From NCBI GenBank assembly GCA_052387905.1, contig JBQTIR010000041.1:1-64000 (forward strand): 64,000 nt of DNA, in the 5' to 3' direction. This document shows, piece by piece, positions 25,093 to 31,913 of this stretch. A program made the translations under genes and the position numbers. The notes beneath the pieces were generated by a model. That model was given only the letters and a program-made list of their open reading frames with translations, did not search any database and was not told where the DNA came from. Positions within the stretch are counted from its first letter, which is position 1; every line of letters begins with the position of its first letter. The DNA is from JBQTII01 sp052387905. Lineage in GTDB: Bacteria > Actinomycetota > Actinomycetes > Sporichthyales > Sporichthyaceae.

Positions 25093-25998
25093 TCAGCTCC
25101 GCTGCTCGTGCGCTGCGTCTAGCACGGGGGCCAGCGCGGCGAGCACCGCCAGCCAGGCCGCGGGGGAGTCGATCTCGGAGCAGAAGTTGGTCTCGACGAT
25201 TACGCCCTCGTACCCGGCCGCGGCAACCTCGGCGGTGCGCTGCAAGACCTCGTCGACGCTCATCCTCTTCCCCGCGGTGGACTCCAGGGCGATGCGGTAG
25301 AGCACGCCGACCGGTGGGCGCCCGGGAGCCCGCGCGGCGTTAATCGTGGCGAGCATGTCGGAGATGGCAGGAATCGGCAACGAGCCGGGGTTCCACAGGT
25401 CGAAGAGCGCGGCCGTGCGGGCCAGCCCGCGCTGCGACCACATGCCCGACATCAGCCGCGGTGTGGACACCGGTTTGGGTTGCATCAGTGCGGGGTCGAG
25501 GTCGAAGAACTCACCGTGGTGCTCGACCGGATCCGGACCCCAGCAGGCGCGCAGTGCCGGCACGAAGTCGTCCATGCGTCGCCCGCGGGTGGCCGGGTCG
25601 ACGCCCATCGCGCGATGTTCTTCGACCGACCACCCGACGGAGAGCCCCACGATGTCCAGGCGGCCGCCGGCGAGCCGGTCGATGGTGGCCAGGCGCTGCG
25701 CGAGCTGCACCGGGTAGTGGTTGCCACCGACCAGTACCGAGGTGCCGAGGCGGATCGACGTCGTCCAGGCGGCGACGGACGCGAGCAGCTCGGTCGGTGC
25801 CCAGACGCACTGGTAGCGCTGGGGCTGCACGCTCGCGCTGCCGCCGTACTCGCCGCTCTGGTCGAGCGCGTAGAGGTAGTGGTCCTGCACCCACAGGTGA
25901 TCGAAGCCCAGGCCCTCGGCGGTCTGGGCGAACTCGCGCACCAGCCCCGCATCGACCGCCGGCCCGAGCTGCGGGAGGCACAGCCCGACGGTGCTCAC
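25093..25998 (-). CDS. LLM-class flavin/F420-dependent oxidoreductase
   Basis: The product has 301 aa. The luciferase-like TIM barrel starts TVGLCLPQLGP, with FDHLWVQDHYLYALD, the conserved LGTSVLVGGNHYP strand and the GWSVEEHRAMGVD motif. In actinomycetes most such proteins use F420H2; the cofactor cannot be told from the sequence alone. GTG 25998 overlaps, as GTGA, the stop of a 14-codon mini-frame that itself overlaps the NTF2-like stop, suggesting coupled translation. Confidence 0.9.
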   Translation of the reverse strand: MSTVGLCLPQLGPAVDAGLVREFAQTAEGLGFDHLWVQDHYLYALDQSGEYGGSASVQPQRYQCVWAPTELLASVAAWTTSIRLGTSVLVGGNHYPVQLAQRLATIDRLAGGRLDIVGLSVGWSVEEHRAMGVDPATRGRRMDDFVPALRACWGPDPVEHHGEFFDLDPALMQPKPVSTPRLMSGMWSQRGLARTAALFDLWNPGSLPIPAISDMLATINAARAPGRPPVGVLYRIALESTAGKRMSVDEVLQRTAEVAAAGYEGVIVETNFCSEIDSPAAWLAVLAALAPVLDAAHEQRS

Positions 25999-26039
25999 CG
26001 CGCTTCCCCGCGGGACAGCTGAGCCAGGGTGGTCGTCAT
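25995..26039 (-). CDS. Bridging mini-ORF between NTF2-like and LLM genes
   Basis: ATG (26037-26039) overlaps the TGA of the upstream gene (ATGA), and its own TGA (25995-25997) overlaps the GTG of the LLM gene (GTGA). It encodes 14 residues, MTTTLAQLSRGEAR. It may serve only to carry ribosomes across the gap. No peptide function is claimed. Confidence 0.35.
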   Translation of the reverse strand: MTTTLAQLSRGEAR

Positions 26040-26491
26040 GGTGGGTCCTTGGGGAGCTCGACCCGCTTGATCCGCGTCAGCTGGGAGCGGCTGATCCGCC
26101 ACCGCCCGTCTGCGCACCGGCGGTACTGCTCGCGGTAGTGGCCCCAGCCCGTGTGATTGACGTAGCCGCTCTCGGGCGGGGATTCGACGAGGTCATGCAT
26201 CGGCCATAGGCCGGTCGCGGTGTCGACGTCCGTAACGTCGATCTCCGGCTCGTGGCCGTGGTGGATCGAGATGCCGCTCGCGAAGTGCCGGGCGACGCTG
26301 GCCAGGAACTGATCCTTCGTCAGCGGGGCAGAGGTTGACTCGCCGAATTCGGGGACGAAGTCTGCGGTGAACAAATCGGCGAACTCGTCCCACTCGCGCA
26401 GGTCGACGCAGCGGAAGTAGCGCGCCTTCAACCGGCGAATCTCCTCGATCGCCTCCAGCCTTGCGATCCGGCGCTCCAGGTCCACGTGCAC
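26036..26491 (-). CDS. NTF2/SnoaL-like protein
   Basis: The product has 151 aa. It starts with the helical LERRIARLEAIEEIRRLKARYF, followed by DEFADLFTADFVPEF and a long beta region (HHGHEP, VNHTGWGHYREQYRR): the SnoaL-like polyketide-cyclase/dehydratase-type cone fold. Such proteins can dehydrate, isomerise or simply bind small hydrophobic molecules. It is cotranscribed with the LLM enzyme downstream and the epoxide-hydrolase-like gene upstream. Confidence 0.85.
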   Translation of the reverse strand: MHVDLERRIARLEAIEEIRRLKARYFRCVDLREWDEFADLFTADFVPEFGESTSAPLTKDQFLASVARHFASGISIHHGHEPEIDVTDVDTATGLWPMHDLVESPPESGYVNHTGWGHYREQYRRCADGRWRISRSQLTRIKRVELPKDPP

Positions 26492-26505
26492 CCGACTTTC
26501 TCTCA

Positions 26506-26550
26506 GACGTCCGAAGGGGTGGTCGCTATAGCCACCAGTTCTTCGGACGC
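26506..26550. repeat. Dispersed palindrome, copy A
   Basis: The left arm CGTCCGAAG...GCTA (26508-26528) and right arm TAGC...CTTCGGACG (26529-26549) have 17 of 21 positions paired and centre GCTATAGC. It lies between two same-direction genes (LEH-like and NTF2-like), 14 bp upstream of the ATG at 26491. It shares the sequence of copies B (52060) and C (61958). Confidence 0.85.
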
Positions 26551-26555
26551 AACGG

Positions 26556-27002
26556 CTAGTGGCGGTGGCGGTGGAAGCGTTCGCGGATGGGGGAGTCGGC
26601 GTTGTAGTCGGCGTAGCGGGAGACCTTCCCGTCGCGCACCGTGAAGGAGCCCATGATCGGGATCGCGATGGCCTCGGTGCCGTTGGCGAGGAAGACCCGG
26701 TCCACCCGCTCGGTGAGTACGACGACCTCCCCGCCGGTCCTCGGACGGGAGGCCAGGTTTCGCAACTCGGCGGTGCAGTACTCCATCTCCAGGGTGCCGT
26801 GCAGCCTGGTCAGGAACTCCATGGCCGCGGCCTTGCCGTGGGTGGGCGGCGAGCCCGTGTTCTCCCAGAGGCAGTCCTCGGTCAGCCAGCGGTCGTAGCA
26901 CTCGAGCATGTGCGGCCAGGGGCCCGGACCCCAGTCGTCCAGGAAGGCGACGACGACCTGCTCGGCGTCGCTTCGCGGCTCGGCGCCGGGATGGATGAGC
27001 AC
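26556..27002 (-). CDS. Limonene-1,2-epoxide-hydrolase-like enzyme
   Basis: The product has 148 aa from GTG 27002, which follows GAGGAGGG. It has the small NTF2-type fold of LEH. The catalytic Arg-x-Asp is present (Arg99, Asp101 in TERVDRVF), as are Asp132 in RYADYN and Asn48 in CLWENTG. These match the Asp-Arg-Asp triad known from Rhodococcus LEH; the nearby Tyr is Trp46 here. It would add water to an epoxide of a cyclic terpene- or steroid-like compound. It is first in a minus-strand operon, divergent from 27088. Confidence 0.85.
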   Translation of the reverse strand: MLIHPGAEPRSDAEQVVVAFLDDWGPGPWPHMLECYDRWLTEDCLWENTGSPPTHGKAAAMEFLTRLHGTLEMEYCTAELRNLASRPRTGGEVVVLTERVDRVFLANGTEAIAIPIMGSFTVRDGKVSRYADYNADSPIRERFHRHRH

Positions 27003-27087
27003 GGCGTCCCTCCTCGGCTGGGGCTTGCGGCAGAAATAGTCGCAGGACAAACTATTTGCAGACAAGCTATCGCCGGAGGCGTGCGCG

Positions 27088-28095
27088 ATGGATTCCTACA
27101 CCTACGGCGACTTCAATCACCGCACCGTCGTCAGTGGCTTCGTCAACGACCTGTCCCAGATGCAGCCCGGCGCTGTGCACTTCGGCCTGGAGCAGCAGAT
27201 CGAGTACGTCTACGGGTTCTTGATCGACGACGGCGGCGACGTGGTCTGCCTGGAGCAGAAGTTCGTCGGCTCGGTCTCGACCGGCACCTTCGTGATGCTC
27301 ACGGACGGCAAGGGCGGGCTTAACGTGCAGCCGGAGACCACCCGCAGCTACCGCGGTGAGGTCCGGCGCACGCTCGCCGATAAACACCGCCGATGGTCCG
27401 ACCCCGTGATGCTGCGCCTGCCCGAATCGGTCCGCCGGGCTGGGGACCTGCCGTACCTGCTCGAGCTCGACGGCGACGACCTGCTCTGGGACCAGGGCGA
27501 GTTGTGTCACCTGGAAGGTGAGATCAAGACCCTCGGCGTGCAGTTCTACTCCGCTTCCGCGCAGGAGCCGCTGTTCTTCACCTCGATTCCGTACTGGGTC
27601 ACCGGCACGGCGGCGGGCCGAGAGGTCTCCGGCCTGATCTACATCGATCGCGTGCATCTGCGCCCGGGCCGGGAATGGAAGGAGACGGCGATGTTCACCG
27701 ACATCCAGCTCTCCTGGAACATCTTCGGCAATCGCTACTGCGACGGGAGCATCGAGTACGGGAAGATCGTCGTCGGCAAGGGCGGGTTCAACGCCGCGAT
27801 GGTCGTGGACGACCACCGGCTCACCGCGGGCAGCGGCGAGGTCGCGGCCCGCTATGAGCTCAACGCCGGTGGCTTCATCCGCCACGCCGTCTACGACGTG
27901 GGCGAGCATGCCTACGAGTTCACCGGCCCGGACGAAGGCAACATGGCGGAGTTCTCCGCCTCGCGCTGGAATGGCTACCACGCCCAGTTCGGGATCACCC
28001 GCCGGGTCGGGGACGACCGCGAGCTCCTGCAGGGCGTCACCTGGTTGGAGTCCTTCGACCACCGTATTCGCGAGGCCGGGCTGGCCATTGACTGA
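27088..28095 (+). CDS. Lipocalin-like / CrtC-like beta protein of unknown role
   Basis: The product has 335 aa. It is beta-rich with many aromatics and two similar halves (GFLIDDGGDVVCLEQ early; SGLIYIDRVHLRPGREWKE in the middle), like the two-barrel hydroxyneurosporene-synthase/AttH lipocalin group. GGAGG lies 10 bp before ATG 27088. The gap to the divergent LEH gene has two near-direct copies of GACAAnCTAT. Its stop lies inside a short palindrome and overlaps the start of the FAD enzyme by 8 bp. It may bind or hydrate a lipid substrate; this is inference. Confidence 0.6.
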   Translation: MDSYTYGDFNHRTVVSGFVNDLSQMQPGAVHFGLEQQIEYVYGFLIDDGGDVVCLEQKFVGSVSTGTFVMLTDGKGGLNVQPETTRSYRGEVRRTLADKHRRWSDPVMLRLPESVRRAGDLPYLLELDGDDLLWDQGELCHLEGEIKTLGVQFYSASAQEPLFFTSIPYWVTGTAAGREVSGLIYIDRVHLRPGREWKETAMFTDIQLSWNIFGNRYCDGSIEYGKIVVGKGGFNAAMVVDDHRLTAGSGEVAARYELNAGGFIRHAVYDVGEHAYEFTGPDEGNMAEFSASRWNGYHAQFGITRRVGDDRELLQGVTWLESFDHRIREAGLAID

Positions 28096-29485
28096 CGTAG
28101 CGTCAGGACTACCGGGAACGGTCGCCGTCCTCGGCGCCAGCATCGCAGGTCTGCTTGCGGCGGCCGCGCTGAGCCCGCACGTGGGGCGGGTCATCCTCAT
28201 CGAGCGCGACGAGCTGGAGCCCGGCGGTGGCCGCAGCCGCCCGGTGCCCCAGGGCGCTCAGGTGCACGCGCTGCTGGGCGCCGGACAGCAGGCGATGGCC
28301 GTGCTGTTGCCGGGCCTCGTGGCGGAGATGGTGGCCGCCGGCGGCACGCTGATCGACTCTCCGCACGAGATCGCGATCTTCGGCGCCCAGGGCTGGGCCG
28401 CGCGGGTGCCGAGCCGGGCACAGGTGGTGTTCATGCGCCGTCCCGCGCTCGAACGCCTCGTGCGCAGCCGCGTGCTGGCCCTGCCCAACGTCGAAGTCAG
28501 GCGCGCCGTGGCCACCGCCCTGACCGGCGACGGAGGGCGGATCACCGGCGTTCGCCTGCAGGACGGCGAACCGCTGCTCGCGGATCTCGTCGTGGACGCG
28601 ACCGGGCGTAACTCCAAGGCCGCCGAGTGGCTGGCGACCCTTGGCTTTGACGCCCCCGCCACCAAGGAACTGCGCTCGTTCGTCGGCTACGCCACCGCGA
28701 CGGTGCGCCTGCCCGGGGGCCTCTTCCCACCCGGCGTCGCGGGCATCATCAGCCACCCGCATCCCGGGGCGCTGCGCGGCGCGGCCGTCGTTCCCTGCGA
28801 CAAGGGGCTGCACCAGATCGCCGCGCTCGGCATGATGCGCGCGGACCCGCCCAAGGACCCGGCGGGCTTTCTCGCGCACCTCGATGCCGCCCCCAGCCCG
28901 CTGATCGCCGAGATCGCCCGCAAGGCCGACGTCGTCGAGGAGCCGACGCTCTACAAGGTCCGCGGCAGTCTGCGCCGGATGTGGGAGGAACTCGAACACC
29001 ATCCGGTGGGCTTCCTGGCGATCGGCGACGCGGTGATGTCGTTCAACCCGCTGTACGGGCAGGGCATGTCGGTCGCGGCCTGTGAGGCGGTGAGCCTGCG
29101 CGAGGTCGCCGCAGCGGTCGGGCTGTCCGACCCGGGCCTCGCCGCCCGGGCTCAAGGCGCCTTCACCCCGGTCATCGACACGGTGTTCGGACTGGTGGTC
29201 AGCGTCGATGCCCACTACGTGGGCGCGGAGTTCGACGGGGTCAGCGCGCCCCCGGCGGAGGCCGTTGCGTTCGGGCGAGCGCTTGCGCAGCTCGCCACCC
29301 AGGATCCCGAGATCAGCCTTGCGCTGAAGTACGCCGGGCACTACTTCGACACCACCGCGCTGCGCTCCCCGGCGGTCACAGCCAAGGTCGAGGCCTGGTT
29401 GCGCGCTGGGAATACGCCTGCGCCGCAGGACCCCACGAGCGTGCCGCCGGCGCTCCACCGGCCCTTGTCAGTAGCTGCTGACTAA
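28088..29485 (+). CDS. FAD-dependent monooxygenase/oxidoreductase (PHBH-like fold)
   Basis: The product has 465 aa. The FAD-binding VAVLGASIAGLLAA comes first, an Arg-rich RSRPVPQGAQVHALL loop follows, and the GD motif FLAIGDAVMSFNPLYGQGM lies near residue 320. This is the pattern of squalene-epoxidase- or geranylgeranyl-reductase-like enzymes. TTG 28088 is the only fitting start, overlapping the upstream stop by 8 bp; the palindrome at 28092-28106 encodes its residues TDVAS. Together with the lipocalin-like partner it could oxidise a lipid. Confidence 0.85.
   Translation: MTDVASGLPGTVAVLGASIAGLLAAAALSPHVGRVILIERDELEPGGGRSRPVPQGAQVHALLGAGQQAMAVLLPGLVAEMVAAGGTLIDSPHEIAIFGAQGWAARVPSRAQVVFMRRPALERLVRSRVLALPNVEVRRAVATALTGDGGRITGVRLQDGEPLLADLVVDATGRNSKAAEWLATLGFDAPATKELRSFVGYATATVRLPGGLFPPGVAGIISHPHPGALRGAAVVPCDKGLHQIAALGMMRADPPKDPAGFLAHLDAAPSPLIAEIARKADVVEEPTLYKVRGSLRRMWEELEHHPVGFLAIGDAVMSFNPLYGQGMSVAACEAVSLREVAAAVGLSDPGLAARAQGAFTPVIDTVFGLVVSVDAHYVGAEFDGVSAPPAEAVAFGRALAQLATQDPEISLALKYAGHYFDTTALRSPAVTAKVEAWLRAGNTPAPQDPTSVPPALHRPLSVAAD
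28092..28106. repeat. Palindrome CTGACG-TAG-CGTCAG at a gene junction
   Basis: Perfect 6-bp arms with a 3-bp spacer. It contains the stop of the lipocalin-like gene and codons 3 to 6 of the FAD enzyme (residues DVAS). It is a member of the family also seen at 8815, 34046, 46681 and 53264. Confidence 0.65.
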
Positions 29486-29553
29486 TGCCCGCACCAAGGC
29501 ATCCAGACAGCCTGTTCGGCGAGTCCGGTTTGTGCTACAAAGGTCAAGAACGC

Positions 29554-29578
29554 GACCTTTTCGTGAGCTGGCTCACGG
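29554..29578 (+). promoter_or_regulatory. Shared promoter motif GACCTTTT plus CGTGAGC-TG-GCTCACG
   Basis: GACCTTTT (29554-29561) is followed directly by the perfect palindrome CGTGAGC (29562-29568), TG, GCTCACG (29571-29577). The same arrangement stands before the AveC-like gene at 38944-38968, at the same distance from the start (about 30-33 bp). An opposed AAAGGTC half-site lies at 29539-29545. It is a probable operator and promoter of the 29609 operon. Confidence 0.65.
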
Positions 29579-29608
29579 CCCATAGTTTCCCGTCGCTGAG
29601 GAGGTCCG

Positions 29609-30994
29609 ATGCGGGTTCGGCGCATGGCTGCGGCGCTCGCGGTGACCGCGATCGGTGGCGGCGCGCTGGCGCTCCCGGGGGGATCCGCCGGTGCAGCGGC
29701 CAGCTACGACGCCATCGCGCGGACCGAGACCTTTACCGGCACGATCAACAACCAGTCCATCCCCACCGGCATCGACATCGAGGGCGGCGGCCCGCAGGCC
29801 GGTGTCCGCCAGAGCAGCCTCGGTGTCTCCGATGCCAGTGCACAGTTGCCCTACGCCGGTGAGACGGTCCCGGGCCTGCCGGCCATCGGGGCCTCGCTGT
29901 TCAACTTTCCCGCGCCGCCGTACCCCTTCATCGCCGCCAGTAACGCCGGCACCCCGCCGCAGTCGGTGACCTACCCCGGGGTGAGTCTGCAGGCCGAGAG
30001 CGGAGACTTCGCCACGCTGGCGGCGGCTACCTTCGGCTCGGCCGGGTCCGGTGCCAACGCCACCGCCCGCATCGACGAGGCGCGCTCCGGTGACGTCACC
30101 GCCAACTCCGCCACCACCGCCGACACCGTGCGCCTCGGCCCCTACGTCACGTTGTCCGACGTCCGCAGCCTCGCGCGCGTGGTCGCCAACGCGGGCAACG
30201 GTTCACTGGTGCGCACGACGTCGAGTTCGATCGGGCGGATCTCTGTCCCGGGCCTGGTCATCACGATCCCGGAGAGCACCCCGGCACAGGTGCCGATCCC
30301 GGTCCCGATCCCCGGTGTCGGCAACTTCCCGCCGCTGGACACCCCGCCGTTCCCGATCCCGGCCGGCGGCGTGACGTTGAGCGACCCCGACATCGGTATC
30401 CAGAACGGGGTGTTCACGGTGACCGACGTCTTCGGCGGTCAGAAGCAGACCTACGCGATCCCCACCGAATCCGCGCTGGCGGGCTTTGAGGCGGCGGGTG
30501 TCACGGTCAAGTTCCAGCAGCCGCAGAAGACCAAGACCGGCCTGGTCGCCGGCGCCTACAACTTCTCGTACACAATCCCGGCACCGCCGCCGAACGCCTT
30601 CTACACCGGGGCTACCAGGATCTCGCAGACCACCGCCTACGCGCTGGCTTCGGTGGACCTGTCCCCGGTCCCCGCCGGGCCGGTCCCGGCGACTGCCGGT
30701 ATCGCTGATGACCTCTCAGATTCGCCGGTCGCGGTGCCCGGGGTCGCGGCGCGGGTGGTCGATGCCGTCGTCGACCCCGCGCAGGTTCCGGCGGTCCTCT
30801 CGCCGGACGCCGCGGTGCTCGCCCCCCAGTCCGGCGCGGGTACCACCGCGGACGGGGCCACCATCTCGCTCGCCGGCTTCAAGATCGGAACCGGCGTGGA
30901 CAACCTCTATCTCGTCGTCGTCGCGATGGCCCTGCTCGGCCTCGTCACTGTCGGTGCGGTCTCCTTGCTGGGGGTGCGATCGCTGTGGAACTGA
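29609..30994 (+). CDS. Secreted, C-terminally membrane-anchored surface protein
   Basis: The product has 461 aa. GAGGAGGT precedes ATG 29609. It has a signal peptide with MRVRRM, a hydrophobic core and an Ala-rich cleavage region near residue 30. The long beta-like Gly/Ser/Thr/Pro-rich extracellular part contains a Pro-Ile-Val repeat (PAQVPIPVPIPGVG) and almost no Cys. It ends with one membrane helix (LYLVVVAMALLGLVTVGAVSLL) and a short RSLWN tail. No family is recognised. It heads an operon with two small membrane proteins and an ABC transporter, so it may present substrate at the cell surface. Confidence 0.72.
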   Translation: MRVRRMAAALAVTAIGGGALALPGGSAGAAASYDAIARTETFTGTINNQSIPTGIDIEGGGPQAGVRQSSLGVSDASAQLPYAGETVPGLPAIGASLFNFPAPPYPFIAASNAGTPPQSVTYPGVSLQAESGDFATLAAATFGSAGSGANATARIDEARSGDVTANSATTADTVRLGPYVTLSDVRSLARVVANAGNGSLVRTTSSSIGRISVPGLVITIPESTPAQVPIPVPIPGVGNFPPLDTPPFPIPAGGVTLSDPDIGIQNGVFTVTDVFGGQKQTYAIPTESALAGFEAAGVTVKFQQPQKTKTGLVAGAYNFSYTIPAPPPNAFYTGATRISQTTAYALASVDLSPVPAGPVPATAGIADDLSDSPVAVPGVAARVVDAVVDPAQVPAVLSPDAAVLAPQSGAGTTADGATISLAGFKIGTGVDNLYLVVVAMALLGLVTVGAVSLLGVRSLWN

Positions 30995-31371
30995 TGAAGT
31001 ACCTGCGGGTGCAATGGGACCGGGCCGGTGCGGTGATCGCGGCCCTCGCGGGCATCGTCGTGCTGTTCATCGGGTATCTCGGAACCTCGGACACCGAGTA
31101 CATCGCCGAGCAGATCCCCTACCTGGTCTCCGGTGGACTCGCGGGCATTGTGCTGCTGACGATCGCCGCAACCCTGTGGATCTCGGCCGACCTGCGCGAC
31201 GAGTGGCGCGAGCTGGCCTCCCAGGGAGAGTTGCTGCGCAGCGAGGCGGAGAACCGTCAGGCGGCCCTGCGCACCTACATCGATGCCGAGGTTGCCCGTC
31301 AGGTCAACGCCCGCCCCCCGTCGGCGACGAAGGAGCCGTGGGCAGCGCGCAGTGGCGGTTCGCCCGGGTGA
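30994..31371 (+). CDS. Small membrane protein of the transporter operon (two helices plus coiled tail)
   Basis: The product has 125 aa. ATG 30994 shares one base with the preceding stop (TGATG); GTG 30985 is an alternative. Two membrane helices (AGAVIAALAGIVVLFIGYLG; GLAGIVLLTIAATLWISA) are followed by a charged helical tail (DEWRELASQGELLRSEAEN), a likely coiled coil facing the cytoplasm. No family is recognised. Its place between the anchored surface protein and a second small membrane protein suggests a common complex. Confidence 0.65.
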   Translation: MKYLRVQWDRAGAVIAALAGIVVLFIGYLGTSDTEYIAEQIPYLVSGGLAGIVLLTIAATLWISADLRDEWRELASQGELLRSEAENRQAALRTYIDAEVARQVNARPPSATKEPWAARSGGSPG

Positions 31372-31913
31372 GCACCACGCTCACCGCGCCCGGACCCTCG
31401 GCCCCGGCGCAGCCGGTACCCACGTCCTCACCCGGTCCGCGGGGGCGTGCGCCGCGCTACCTGGAGGCGCCCGGGCCGTGGCGACGCCGGGACGGCATCG
31501 TCACCGGAGCACTTGCGCTGCTGGGCGTCGTCGGTGTGGTGATCTGCTGGCTGGCAGTCAGTGATGAACCGGTCTGGCGTGAGCAGCTGGGCTGGGCGAT
31601 CGGCGCGGTGTTCTGCACTGGCCTCGTCGTCGTCGCTGCGGCGATCTGGGTGCTGGTGGGCCTGCGCACTGTGCGACGCGGCATGCGCGATCTGCGCCGC
31701 GAGCAGCGACGGCTGTTCGACCTGCCTGCGACGCTCGACGTCGCCGCACCGGGCGCCGCCGCGACGGCGTCGCTCGAGACGGGCTTCGTCACCGCGCCGC
31801 GGATGCGCCGGGTACACCGCGCGGACTGCCTGCTGATGCTCGGCAAGGCCGCGGTGACGGTGGCCGCGTCCGACGTCGACCGGTACGAACGCTGCGGGGT
31901 ATGTCGTGAGTGA
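31368..31913 (+). CDS. Small membrane protein with C-terminal Cys pair
   Basis: The product has 181 aa from GTG 31368, overlapping the previous stop (GTGA). A Pro/Ser-rich first 45 residues are followed by two membrane helices (GALALLGVVGVVICWLAV; GAVFCTGLVVVAAAIWVLVG), an Arg-rich stretch, and a tail with HRADC and ERCGVC that could bind a metal or form a disulfide. No family is recognised. It overlaps the permease start by 8 bp, so it belongs to the same operon as the Liv-type transporter. Confidence 0.65.
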   Translation: MSTTLTAPGPSAPAQPVPTSSPGPRGRAPRYLEAPGPWRRRDGIVTGALALLGVVGVVICWLAVSDEPVWREQLGWAIGAVFCTGLVVVAAAIWVLVGLRTVRRGMRDLRREQRRLFDLPATLDVAAPGAAATASLETGFVTAPRMRRVHRADCLLMLGKAAVTVAASDVDRYERCGVCRE

